DNA of 64,000 bases from Variovorax brevis (GTDB lineage: Bacteria; Pseudomonadota; Gammaproteobacteria; Burkholderiales; Burkholderiaceae_C), in NCBI RefSeq assembly GCF_030317105.1, contig NZ_JASZYG010000003.1, positions 62,001 through 126,000 of the forward strand. The letters run 5' to 3'. Below the pieces are notes generated by a model that was given only the letters and a program-made list of their open reading frames with translations, did not search any database and had not been told where the DNA came from. Numbering within the stretch: position 1 is the stretch's first letter; every line of letters starts with the position of its first letter. The translations under genes were made by a program, and so were the position numbers. Below, in pieces: positions 42,119-52,195 of this stretch.

Positions 42119-42895
42119 TCAGCGATGGCTGAACACCGGCTTTCGCTTGGCCAGGAAGGCATGCATGCCTTCATGCGCATCCTCGCTGGCAAAACGCGCG
42201 TGGAGTTGGCGCCGCTCGAAGCCGATGCCCTCTGAAAGCGGGGATTCCCAAGCGCGATTCACGGACTCCTTGATCGCCATCAAGGCAGGCAGCGAGAAGG
42301 ATGCGATGCGGGCGGCCAGTTCGATGGTATCGGCCATCAGCCGTTCGTTGGCCACCACCCGCGAGACCAGCCCGTAGCGGTCGGCCTCCGCGGCGTCCAG
42401 CATGCGGCCCGACAGGCACATGTCCATGGCCTTGGCCTTGCCGATCGCACGCGGCAGGCGCTGGGTGCCCCCGGCGCCTGGCAACATGGCGAGCTTGATC
42501 TCGGGCAGCGCGAAACGCGCGGATTCGGCGGCAATGATCATGTCGCACGCCATCGCCAGTTCGCAGCCTCCGCCCATCGCGAAGCCCGCCACCGCCGCGA
42601 TCACCGGCTTTCGCACGCGCCGGATGGTTTCCCAGTTGCGCGTGATGAAGTCGCCCTGGAAGACTTCCATGTAGGTCCACTCGGCCATCGCCGCAATGTC
42701 GGCCCCGGCCGCGAAGGCCTTGTCGTTGCCTGTGATGACGATGGCGCCGATGTCCGCATCGGCGTCACCGGCAAGCAGCGCCGCGCCCAGGGCGTCCATC
42801 AATGCGTCGTCGAGTGCGTTCATCTGCTGCGGCCTGTTCAGCGTGATGACGCTGACCCGGCCATGCGTTTCCACCAGGATGGGTTGTTCCTGCAT
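42119..42895 (-). CDS. badK: Enoyl-CoA hydratase, likely cyclohex-1-ene-carboxyl-CoA hydratase
   Basis: A 258-residue crotonase. The oxyanion hole is in AAGADIAAM and [11 protein letters not shown]; catalytic Glu112 and Glu132 ([14 protein letters not shown]) are present. In this cluster, with BadH, BadI, AliA and AliB, the obvious role is hydration of cyclohex-1-ene-1-carboxyl-CoA to the 2-hydroxy compound (BadK step). The sequence alone fits a general enoyl-CoA hydratase; the name rests on context. Confidence 0.82.
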   Translation of the reverse strand: MQEQPILVETHGRVSVITLNRPQQMNALDDALMDALGAALLAGDADADIGAIVITGNDKAFAAGADIAAMAEWTYMEVFQGDFITRNWETIRRVRKPVIAAVAGFAMGGGCELAMACDMIIAAESARFALPEIKLAMLPGAGGTQRLPRAIGKAKAMDMCLSGRMLDAAEADRYGLVSRVVANERLMADTIELAARIASFSLPALMAIKESVNRAWESPLSEGIGFERRQLHARFASEDAHEGMHAFLAKRKPVFSHR

Positions 42896-42902
42896 GATGG
42901 AT

Positions 42903-43895
42903 TCAATCGACAGTGATCTTCTGGTCCCTGATCAGCCTGGACAGCTGAGCTGTCTCGGTGGTCAGGAGCTTGCGGAAGTCTGCGGTCTCCATCGCGATCG
43001 GTTCGGCGCCGAGGTCGCCGTAGCGCGCTTTCACGGTTTGCTGCGCCAATGCCTTGCCCAATTCGCGGCTCATGCGCGCCACGATCTCGGGAGATGTCCC
43101 GTTGGGCGCCCACATGCCGAACCAGATGTCGAGGTTGGCGCCCGGAAAGCCCTGCTCGCTCACAGTCGGCACGTCGGGAAAGAAGGGAGAGCGCTGGCTG
43201 CTCACGACGCCCAGCAGCTTGACCTTGCCGGTGCGAATGTGCGGAAAGGCGATTCCCGGGTCGCAGACGAAGTCCGCCTGGCCCGACAGCACATCCTGCA
43301 GCGCCGGGGCCGCCCCGCGATACGGGATGTGGGTGACCGAGGTGCCCGTGGCCTGCTTGAACAGTTCGCAGGCCAGGTGCGGCGGCGTGCCGGCACCAGC
43401 GGAAGCGTAAGACATGTCGCCCGGCTTGGCCTTGGCCAGTGCCACCAGTTCCCGCACGTCCCTGGCGGTCATTTGCGGCTTGGCGACCAGGTACATCTGT
43501 GTGCGTCCCACGCTGGCCACCGGCGTCAGGTCGCGCGAAGGCAGCACGTTCGACTTGAAGAGCGAGGGATTGGCCGTCTCCACCGAGGTCGGCGCGATCA
43601 GGAAGGTGTGGCCGTCCGGCGTGGCGCGCACCACTTCCGAGGCGGCGATGTTGCCGCTCGCGCCGGGCTTGTTGTCGATGATGACCGGTTGACCCAGCGA
43701 TTCGGAGAGCGCTTGCGACAGGATGCGCGACATCACGTCGGTGCTCCCGCCCGGCGCAAAGCCGACGACCACGCGGACCGGTTTCGTGGGCCAGTTGCCA
43801 GGCGTCTGTGCGTGCGCGGAACAGACAACCGCCAACACGGCGAATGCTCCGATCGTCAGGCCCCGGCGTGTGGCCCTTGCGGTGTGAACGAACAT
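42903..43895 (-). CDS. Bug/TctC-type solute-binding protein in the bad/ali operon
   Basis: A 330-residue periplasmic binding protein. The signal peptide ends in CSAHA, followed by the Bug signature WPTKPVRVVVGFAPGG and DNKPGASG. The family binds organic acids; cyclohexanecarboxylate or a relative is a plausible ligand from context. Only 7 bases separate it from badK. It has no TctA/TctB partner here. Confidence 0.92.
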   Translation of the reverse strand: MFVHTARATRRGLTIGAFAVLAVVCSAHAQTPGNWPTKPVRVVVGFAPGGSTDVMSRILSQALSESLGQPVIIDNKPGASGNIAASEVVRATPDGHTFLIAPTSVETANPSLFKSNVLPSRDLTPVASVGRTQMYLVAKPQMTARDVRELVALAKAKPGDMSYASAGAGTPPHLACELFKQATGTSVTHIPYRGAAPALQDVLSGQADFVCDPGIAFPHIRTGKVKLLGVVSSQRSPFFPDVPTVSEQGFPGANLDIWFGMWAPNGTSPEIVARMSRELGKALAQQTVKARYGDLGAEPIAMETADFRKLLTTETAQLSRLIRDQKITVD

Positions 43896-43939
43896 GATGT
43901 GTTTCCCTTGAAAGTGATGGAAGGCGTGGGCGTTGCCGT

Positions 43940-45583
<1,644 letters not shown>

Positions 45584-45623
45584 GGTCTCGTCTCCTGGTT
45601 TCTTGTCGTTGGGGGTGAAAGGC

Positions 45624-46775
45624 TCAGGCCGGAACGGCGTCTCGCCCGGCGCGGGTGCGCGCCACGATGGTTTTCATGATCTGGGCGGTGCCGTCGCCGA
45701 TCTGGAAGCCGAGCACGTCGCGCAGGCGCTGCTCCATCACGCCGCGGTCGTAGCCGCCGTGGCCGAACATCAGCAGACACTGGTGGATGGCGTCATAGGC
45801 CAGCTTGGGCGCCCACCATTTGCACATCGCGGCTTCGGCGGTGTGGGGCGCGCCTTGGTCCTTCAGCCACAAGGTCTGCAGGCACAGCAGTCGAGCGGCG
45901 GTCACCTGCGTATCGAAATCGGCCAGCGGATGCGACACACCCTGGAATGCCGACAGCGGCTTGCCGAAGGCTTCGCGCTGTGCGACGTATTCCCAGGTTT
46001 CATCCAGTGCCGTGCGGGCCACCGCGAGGACCTGCAGCCCGATCAGCGCCCGCGAGAAATCGAAGCCCTGCATCACCTGCACGAAGCCCTTGTTCTCGGC
46101 CCCGAGCCGATGGCTCACCGGCACCCGCACGTTCTCGAAGAACAGTGAGCCGCGGCCGATGGCACGCTGGCCGTGGCAATCGAAGCGGTTGCGGGTCACG
46201 CCCGGCAGGTCCATGGGCACGAGCAGCGCGGTCACGCCATGGGCGCCTGACTCGACCGTGCCCGTGCGGCCGAACACCACGGCAGCATCGGCTTGGTCCG
46301 CCGCGGAGATGGAGGTCTTCTCCCCGTTGATGACGTACTCGTCGCCGACGCGCTCGATGCGCAGGCGCAGGTTGGCCGCATCCGAGCCGCCGCGCGGCTC
46401 GGTCAGTGCAATGGCGAACAGCGCTTCGCCGCGTGTGAGCTTCTGCAGCCAAGGCCGGACGACCTCGGGCTGGCCGTGCTGCGAGAGGATCTGGCCATTG
46501 AGCGAGGCCAGCAGGTTGATGTACGACATGCTGAGGTCGGCCCGCGCGATCTCCTCATGGATCACGCCGGCGGCCAGGCAGCCCATGCCCTGGCCGCCAT
46601 GCGCTTCGGGCAGCTCGGGGGCGATGAAGCCCATCTCGCCCATGTCGCGCATCAGTTGGCGCTCGAGCACGCGGGTCTTGTCGCGTTCCAGGAAGCCGGG
46701 CGCGATGCGCTCGGTCGCGAATCGGCGCGCGTGGTCGCCCAGCGCGATCAGGTCTTCATCAAGGTAGGGATTCAT
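45624..46775 (-). CDS. aliB: Acyl-CoA dehydrogenase, likely cyclohexanecarboxyl-CoA dehydrogenase
   Basis: A 383-residue flavoenzyme starting MNPYLDEDL, with a GGAG site upstream. The acyl-CoA dehydrogenase marks ALTEPRGGSDAANL, ERVGDEYVINGEKTSISAAD and QREAFGKPLSAFQ are present. It would introduce a double bond into cyclohexanecarboxyl-CoA to give the cyclohexene compound (AliB). The next enzymes (BadK, BadH, BadI) then complete the route. Confidence 0.87.
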   Translation of the reverse strand: MNPYLDEDLIALGDHARRFATERIAPGFLERDKTRVLERQLMRDMGEMGFIAPELPEAHGGQGMGCLAAGVIHEEIARADLSMSYINLLASLNGQILSQHGQPEVVRPWLQKLTRGEALFAIALTEPRGGSDAANLRLRIERVGDEYVINGEKTSISAADQADAAVVFGRTGTVESGAHGVTALLVPMDLPGVTRNRFDCHGQRAIGRGSLFFENVRVPVSHRLGAENKGFVQVMQGFDFSRALIGLQVLAVARTALDETWEYVAQREAFGKPLSAFQGVSHPLADFDTQVTAARLLCLQTLWLKDQGAPHTAEAAMCKWWAPKLAYDAIHQCLLMFGHGGYDRGVMEQRLRDVLGFQIGDGTAQIMKTIVARTRAGRDAVPA

Positions 46776-46859
46776 GGCTTGTCTCCAGGGTGCGCTGCGC
46801 TCCGGCACAACACCTGTTGCGCCGCGCATGCACGGTTTCTTTGGGGGATGGACGGCTCT

Positions 46860-47642
46860 TTACTTCGCGTACTTGCGAAAGTCGGGCTTGCGCTTTTCCT
46901 TCAGGGCGTTGACGCCCTCGCGCGACTCTTCCGTGTCGTAGTACAGCTTGAGTGCGTACATGCCCAGGCCCGCGATGCCGGCCTGGTGCGCGGTGTCGGC
47001 GTTGAAGCTGCGCTTGGCGATGGCCAGCGCCGTGGGGCTGCGCTCGCAGATTTCTTCGGCCCACTTCTGCACTTCGGCGTCGAGTTGCTCGTGCGGCACC
47101 ACGGCGTTGGCCAGGCCCATGGCCACGGCCTCGGCACCGCTGTAGCGGCGGTTCAGGTACCAGATTTCGCGCGCCTTCTTCTCACCGACGACACGCGCCA
47201 GGAAGGCGGTGCCGTAGCCTGGATCGACCGAACCCATCCTGGGACCGACCTGGCCGAAGACGGCTTTCTCGGAAGCGATGGTCAGGTCGCAGATGGTGCA
47301 CAGCACGTTGCCGCCGCCGATGGCGAAGCCCTGCACGCGGGCAATCACCGGCTTGGGCACGTTGCGGATGGCGTCGTGCATCTCTTCCATCGGCAGGCCG
47401 ATGGTGCCGCGGCCGTCGTAGTTGCCGTTGTGCGCGGACTGGTCGCCGCCCGTGCAGAAGGCACGGTCGCCGGCGCCGGCCAGCACGATGGCACCGACGC
47501 CGCGGTCATAGCCCGCGCGGTTCATGGCCCGGATGATCTCGTCGCAGGTCTGGCCGCGAAAGGAGTTCATCTTCTCGGGCCGGTTGATGGTGATCCAGGC
47601 CACGCCGTTGCGTACTTCGTAGAGGATGTCTTCGAATTCCAT
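46860..47642 (-). CDS. badI: 2-Ketocyclohexanecarboxyl-CoA hydrolase
   Basis: A 260-residue crotonase-fold hydrolase. It reads like Rhodopseudomonas BadI: GAGDRAFCTGGDQ, NYDGRGTIGLPMEE and GQVGPRMGSVDPGYG, with the same length. BadI hydrolyses the ring of 2-ketocyclohexanecarboxyl-CoA, giving pimeloyl-CoA. The match is from memory of the family and needs an alignment. It is the second gene of the operon, after badH. Confidence 0.93.
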   Translation of the reverse strand: MEFEDILYEVRNGVAWITINRPEKMNSFRGQTCDEIIRAMNRAGYDRGVGAIVLAGAGDRAFCTGGDQSAHNGNYDGRGTIGLPMEEMHDAIRNVPKPVIARVQGFAIGGGNVLCTICDLTIASEKAVFGQVGPRMGSVDPGYGTAFLARVVGEKKAREIWYLNRRYSGAEAVAMGLANAVVPHEQLDAEVQKWAEEICERSPTALAIAKRSFNADTAHQAGIAGLGMYALKLYYDTEESREGVNALKEKRKPDFRKYAK

Positions 47643-47688
47643 GGTGTTCTCCTTGGGGGGTGTGCTGTGCTGGAAGGCCGTCAGGCGA

Positions 47689-48456
47689 TCAGCCGTTCAT
47701 GGTCAGGCCGCCCGAAACGCTCAGCACCTGCCCGGTGACAAAGCTGGCGTCGTCGCTTGCGAAAAAGAGGATGGCGCCGGGCAGGTCTTCGGGCTGACCG
47801 ATGCGGCCGAGCGGAATCGAGCGCGTGAACGCTTCCATCAGTTTCTCGGGATTGCCCGCGCCTTCCTTGTAGTCGGCGAACAGGGCGGTGTCGGTGGGGC
47901 CGGGGCACACCACGTTGACCGTGATGCCGTGGCGCGCATGTTCGCGGGCGATGGTCTTGGAAAAGGCCACGAGGCCACCCTTGCATGCGGCGTACACCGC
48001 TTCGCCCGATGAACCCACGCGCGCAGCATCCGAGGCGATGTTGACGATGCGCCCTGCCTTGCGCGCTGCCATCCCCGGCAGCACGGCATGGTGCATGTGC
48101 AATGCGCCCGTGAGGTTGATGGCGATGAGCTTGTCCCACTGCACCGTCTCGGTCTTGGTGAAGGGCTTGAACACGTCCCAGCCCGCGTTGTTGACGAGCA
48201 CGTCGATGTCACCCAGGCTCTGCTGCGTGGCCTCCACTGCCTTGTCGACGCTGGTGCGATCGGTGATGTCGCAGCAAAAGGCCTGCGCCTGGCCGCCCGC
48301 GTCGCGGATGCCGGAGGCAACCTTCTCGGCCGCTTCCAGGTTCATGTCGTAGACGGCGACTTTGGCGCCTTCGCCGGCGAATCGCCGGCACGTGGCGCCG
48401 CCTATTCCGCCGCCGCCGCCGGTAACCACCACTGTCTTGCTTTCGAATCTCTGCAT
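47689..48456 (-). CDS. badH: 2-Hydroxycyclohexanecarboxyl-CoA dehydrogenase (SDR)
   Basis: A 255-residue short-chain dehydrogenase. It has GGGGGIGGATCRRFA for the nucleotide site, NNAG, and catalytic Ser/Tyr/Lys in NIASDAARVG and YAACKGG. The C-terminal part INLTGALHMHHAVLPGM and NVVCPGPTDTAL are typical of BadH. I chose the ATG at 48456 because GGAG lies 8 bases upstream and the resulting 255 residues is the normal length. It oxidises the 2-hydroxy group to the ketone used by BadI. Confidence 0.94.
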   Translation of the reverse strand: MQRFESKTVVVTGGGGGIGGATCRRFAGEGAKVAVYDMNLEAAEKVASGIRDAGGQAQAFCCDITDRTSVDKAVEATQQSLGDIDVLVNNAGWDVFKPFTKTETVQWDKLIAINLTGALHMHHAVLPGMAARKAGRIVNIASDAARVGSSGEAVYAACKGGLVAFSKTIAREHARHGITVNVVCPGPTDTALFADYKEGAGNPEKLMEAFTRSIPLGRIGQPEDLPGAILFFASDDASFVTGQVLSVSGGLTMNG

Positions 48457-48525
48457 CTGGTTCTCCATGAGGTTGAAGCTTGCTATCGTCGATGCGTTGC
48501 AGCTTGATGTCCCGCCACATATACG

Positions 48526-48570
48526 TCAATGTGTTGTCGTATTATGCGACATTGATCTTGCGCGCGCAAG
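48526..48570. promoter_or_regulatory. badR-badH intergenic operator and promoter
   Basis: Two nested perfect inverted repeats occur: TCAATGT/ACATTGA (48526-48532 and 48549-48555) and TGTCG-N7-CGACA (48535-48551). A 14-base palindrome, CTTGCGCGCGCAAG, follows at 48557-48570. On the minus strand TTGCGC-N17-CATAAT gives a good -35/-10 pair for badH; the repeats overlap the -10. This is where a MarR-type BadR would repress until a pathway acyl-CoA is bound. Confidence 0.6.
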
Positions 48571-48593
48571 TCGTCTCGAAGAAAGAAACAGCC

Positions 48594-49109
48594 ATGGTTA
48601 ACCCTTTGGAAAACGAAGAAACAACCCGGATCGAACTCGCCAACCGGGTGTTCTTTCGCCTCTATCAATGTGCCAACATGTTGCACAAAACAGGCACAAA
48701 GGCGGTCGAGGCTGAAGGCCTGACGACGCAGCAGTGGGCGGTGCTCGGCGCCCTGTCACGGCCCGCTGCCAACGGCGGCATGAGCGTGGGCGACCTGGCG
48801 CGCTACCTCAAGGTCAGTCGGCAAAACCTGTCGGGGCTCCTCAGCCGCATGGAACGGGACGGTCGGATCCAGACCGCAGCCGACGAGCGCGACCGCCGCT
48901 CGCGACTGGTTTCGATGACGACGGCCGGACGGCGCGTGTGGCAAGACGAGGCCTTGCCGAAGATCCATGGTTACTACGGCCAGGTGCTCGAAGGGTTTTC
49001 AGTGAACGACATCACTCACACCCTGCACTACCTGCTCAAGCTCCTGGAAAACATGCAGCTTGTTGATGACCGCCAGGGAGGCGGCGACGAGGCTGTTCAA
49101 GAAGGCTGA
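48594..49109 (+). CDS. badR: MarR-family regulator, BadR-like
   Basis: A 171-residue MarR regulator starting MVNPLENEE. The winged helix contains MSVGDLARYLKVSRQNLSGLLSRMERDGRI and DERDRRSRLVSMT. In Rhodopseudomonas the BadR protein, divergent from badH, controls this pathway. The gene here is likewise divergent from badH with palindromes between them. The upstream in-frame Met at 48480 is not supported by a ribosome site. Confidence 0.88.
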   Translation: MVNPLENEETTRIELANRVFFRLYQCANMLHKTGTKAVEAEGLTTQQWAVLGALSRPAANGGMSVGDLARYLKVSRQNLSGLLSRMERDGRIQTAADERDRRSRLVSMTTAGRRVWQDEALPKIHGYYGQVLEGFSVNDITHTLHYLLKLLENMQLVDDRQGGGDEAVQEG

Positions 49110-49143
49110 ACGGCCGCTGCAATTGCCGGGCTGGTCGCACCCT

Positions 49144-50136
49144 TCAACGCCTGGTCTGGCTTGCCCGCTTCCTGGGAGACGGCGCCGCACCCGAACCGTC
49201 CCGGCGTCCATGCAGTCGCAAAAGCTCGGCGGCCGCATTTTCGAAGCTCTTCCGGATGAACTCGAACGCGCGCGTGCTTGCAGGCGCCAGCGTGCGGCCG
49301 GCGCGATGGATGATTCCGAGCGTCAGATCCAGATCCAGCGACGGCGTCACGTCGAGCGGCACCACGACGCCGGACTTCAGCGGGTCAAGCACTGCGATGC
49401 CCGTCGACGGCGTGACGGCGTCGCTCGATGCGAGCAACGCGTGCACCGTGCCGAGATCACTGGTGCTGAGGGAGAAGTGCTTGCTGATCGGAATGCCAAG
49501 GCCATACAGGTCTGCAATCTTGCGCTCGACGGACTCGTCGGCGTAGCCCGCGGAGATCAGCGGATACGCAGACAGCTGGGCCATCGTGACTTTGCGCTTT
49601 GTCGCGAGCGGATGCCCCGCGCGTGCGAACCAGCCGAAGGTGCACGGGTAAATCGCCTCGACCACCATGTCCGGATCGCGTTGTGCGATGCGGACGTCGC
49701 CGATGAAGAAATCGAGTTGCTCCTTCAGCAAGGCGGCATGGAGCACGTCGGTGCTTTGCACCATGGCGCTCATGCGCAGGCCCGGTGCCCTGCCGAGCAT
49801 CTCCAGCATCAACGGCGCGAGCAGGAACTTGGCAATCGATGAGCCCATGCCGAAGGCCAGCGAGCCGAGTTCGCCGTCACGCATGAGCGCCAGCGATCGC
49901 GCCCCTTCGTTGTCGTCGAACACCATGCGGCGCGCGCGCTCGACGTAAGCAAGCGCGTAAGGCGTCGGTCGCAGGCGCCGGTCCTGCCTGTCGAACAGCG
50001 GCACCCGCAAGACATCCTCGAGTGCGCGCAGGCTGCGCGACAGCGCAGGCTGGCTCAGGTGCACGGCCTCGGCTGCGGCGGCCAGCGAGCCGAGGTCGAT
50101 GACAGCCAGGAAGTGCCTCAGCTGACGGATGTTCAT
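49144..50136 (-). CDS. LysR-family regulator divergent from the PuuD-like gene
   Basis: A 330-residue LysR protein. Its DNA-binding domain has LGSLAAAAEAVHLSQPALSRSLRALED. It lies 103 bases from the divergent glutamine-amidotransferase-like gene, with an inverted repeat ATTGC-N10-GCAAT between them. It likely controls the PuuD-like, DUF2817 and MFS genes. The last 20 residues are basic. Confidence 0.92.
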   Translation of the reverse strand: MNIRQLRHFLAVIDLGSLAAAAEAVHLSQPALSRSLRALEDVLRVPLFDRQDRRLRPTPYALAYVERARRMVFDDNEGARSLALMRDGELGSLAFGMGSSIAKFLLAPLMLEMLGRAPGLRMSAMVQSTDVLHAALLKEQLDFFIGDVRIAQRDPDMVVEAIYPCTFGWFARAGHPLATKRKVTMAQLSAYPLISAGYADESVERKIADLYGLGIPISKHFSLSTSDLGTVHALLASSDAVTPSTGIAVLDPLKSGVVVPLDVTPSLDLDLTLGIIHRAGRTLAPASTRAFEFIRKSFENAAAELLRLHGRRDGSGAAPSPRKRASQTRR

Positions 50137-50167
50137 GTCAGGCTTTCAGTTGCAGGTTCTGCAAGTC

Positions 50168-50196
50168 ATTGCTGAATATTATGCAATTTACGCAAT
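50168..50196. promoter_or_regulatory. Inverted repeat operator before the PuuD-like operon
   Basis: ATTGC (50168-50172) and GCAAT (50183-50187) form a perfect repeat separated by 10 bases, with a third GCAAT at 50192-50196. The spacing is close to the T-N11-A rule of LysR sites and overlaps a TATTAT (about 50177-50182). It probably controls one or both divergent genes. Confidence 0.5.
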
Positions 50197-50239
50197 CGCG
50201 ACGAGTTCCTAGACTGCCTCCCACAGCCCGGAAACCGCC

Positions 50240-51037
50240 ATGAACGCCCTGCCCCCGAATCACTGCGCAGCCCTGCGACCCATCGTCGTCATCTCGTCCG
50301 ATCGCATCGAGCGACACGGCCATGCGGCGCATGCAGCCCTGCACGGCTACGTCCGCGCCACCAGCGAGATTGTGCAAGCCTTGCCCTTGGTGCTGCCTGC
50401 CCTGGCCGAAGGCCTGCATGCCGAAACGCTGGCGGCGTCGATCGACGGCATCATCCTCACGGGCAGTCCATCGAACGTTTCACCGCAGCGCTACGGTTCG
50501 CCCTCGCCGCACCGCGAGATGCTGCTTGATCCCCACCGCGATGCCGCGATCCTCCCCTTGCTGCCGGCGCTGGTCGCGGCCGGCGTGCCCCTGCTGGCGG
50601 TATGCCGCGGCTTCCAGGAAGTCAACGTCGCTTGGGGCGGCACCCTGGAGCCGGCCGTGCACGAGCAATCCGGCAGGCTCGACCACCGCGAAGGCGATCA
50701 CGATCGCCCGATCGAACGCTGGTACGACGACAGCCACGACATCCACATCGTCGAGGGCAGCCTGCTGGCGCGCCTGGCCGGCGGCACGCGGACGCAGGTC
50801 AATTCCCTGCACCACCAGGGCATCGATCGCCTGGGTGCCGGCCTGCGCGTCGAAGCCATGGCGCCCGACGGACTGGTGGAGGCCTTCTCCATCGCCAGCG
50901 CGTCCCAGTTCACGCTGGCCGTGCAATGGCATCCCGAAATGCGCGTCGACGACAGCGCATTTGCACGCGCCATCTTCGAGGCTTTCGGCGACGCCTGCCG
51001 GGCGCGGCAGCAGCAGCGGCAGCGCGCCTTCGCCTGA
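50240..51037 (+). CDS. Class I glutamine-amidotransferase-like hydrolase (PuuD-type)
   Basis: A 265-residue peptidase C26-like enzyme. Catalytic Cys122 (LLAVCRGFQE) and the His231/Glu233 pair (QWHPE) form the triad. GSPSNVSPQRYG matches gamma-glutamyl-GABA hydrolase (PuuD) types. These enzymes hydrolyse gamma-glutamyl amides. It is the first gene of an operon with the DUF2817 peptidase and a carrier. The actual substrate is not known. Confidence 0.88.
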   Translation: MNALPPNHCAALRPIVVISSDRIERHGHAAHAALHGYVRATSEIVQALPLVLPALAEGLHAETLAASIDGIILTGSPSNVSPQRYGSPSPHREMLLDPHRDAAILPLLPALVAAGVPLLAVCRGFQEVNVAWGGTLEPAVHEQSGRLDHREGDHDRPIERWYDDSHDIHIVEGSLLARLAGGTRTQVNSLHHQGIDRLGAGLRVEAMAPDGLVEAFSIASASQFTLAVQWHPEMRVDDSAFARAIFEAFGDACRARQQQRQRAFA

Positions 51038-51061
51038 CACACCCACAACCAAAGGAGACAT

Positions 51062-52177
51062 ATGGACAACGACAACTGGATCAACGCGCTCTTCAGCCAG
51101 AGCTATGCGCAAGCGCGACAGAAATTCCTGGATGCCGCATCGCGGCGCGGCCTGCCCGTGGAGTCGCACGTACTGAAGATGCCCGGCGCCAACGGCGAAA
51201 CGCTGGCCACCGACGTGGTGCTGGACGGCCCCGCCGATGCGTCGAAGATGCTGCTGGTCATCAGCGGCGTGCACGGTGTCGAGGGCTTCTGTGGCTCGGC
51301 GGTGCAGACCGGCATGCTGCTGGATGCTGCCGAGCGGCCACGCGAACTGCGCGACACCGCCGTGCTGCATGTGCATGCGATCAACCCGTTCGGCTTTTCT
51401 CACCTGCGCCGCGTCACGCAGGAGAACGTGGACCTCAACCGCAATTTCGTCGACTTCTCGAAGCCGCTGCCCGTGAATGCAGGCTACGCAGAGATCCACG
51501 AGTTGTTGCTGCCCAGGGAGTGGCCCCCACAAGCAGACGTCGAGGCCGCGCTGGCTGCGTACCGCGAGCGCCATGGCGCACGCGGCCTGCAACGCGCCAT
51601 CGGCCTCGGCCAGCATGCCTTCGCCGACGGCATGTTCTTCGGCGGCCATGAGCCGACCTGGAGCAACGACACCTTCCGCCGGATCCTGCAGCGCCATGCG
51701 CCGCAGGTGCGGCAGCTGGCATCGATCGACATCCACACCGGCCTCGGCCCCTACGGCGTCGGCGAGCGAATCTTCGCGAGCTTCGACGACGACCCTGCCG
51801 TGCTTGCACGCGCCGGGCATTGGTGGGGCGAACTGACATCGGTCACCGCCGGCACGTCGACCAGCATTCCGTTGACGGGACCGATCCAGACCGCCATCAC
51901 CGAAGAGTGCCCGCAAGCGCAGCACTTGGGGATCTGCCTGGAGTACGGGACCTGGCCGAGCGAACGTGTCACCGCCGCACTGCGCGCGGAGCATTGCCTG
52001 CATCGGCACGGTCACACCGACGCGGCACAGTCCGCAGCGATCAAGCAGGAACTCAAGGATGCGTTCTACCCCGACGCCGCCGACTGGAGGCTCGCGGTGT
52101 GGCAACAGGGCTCTCAAGCCTGCCTGCAAGCGCTCCAAGGCCTGCAGGAAGACGCGGCCCAGGCGATGCCGGCATAG
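51062..52177 (+). CDS. DUF2817 (M14-like) metallopeptidase
   Basis: A 371-residue protein of the DUF2817 family, related to zinc carboxypeptidases. His71 and Glu74 (GVHGVEG) and the later His in SIDIHTG fit the metal ligands; DLNRNF (124-129) and LEYGT hold the Arg and Glu of the substrate and catalytic sites. An excellent AAAGGAG site precedes the ATG. It is placed between the amidotransferase-like gene and an MFS gene. The substrate is probably an amide- or peptide-linked compound. Confidence 0.88.
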   Translation: MDNDNWINALFSQSYAQARQKFLDAASRRGLPVESHVLKMPGANGETLATDVVLDGPADASKMLLVISGVHGVEGFCGSAVQTGMLLDAAERPRELRDTAVLHVHAINPFGFSHLRRVTQENVDLNRNFVDFSKPLPVNAGYAEIHELLLPREWPPQADVEAALAAYRERHGARGLQRAIGLGQHAFADGMFFGGHEPTWSNDTFRRILQRHAPQVRQLASIDIHTGLGPYGVGERIFASFDDDPAVLARAGHWWGELTSVTAGTSTSIPLTGPIQTAITEECPQAQHLGICLEYGTWPSERVTAALRAEHCLHRHGHTDAAQSAAIKQELKDAFYPDAADWRLAVWQQGSQACLQALQGLQEDAAQAMPA

Positions 52178-52195
52178 CGAACCACGGAGCATTCC

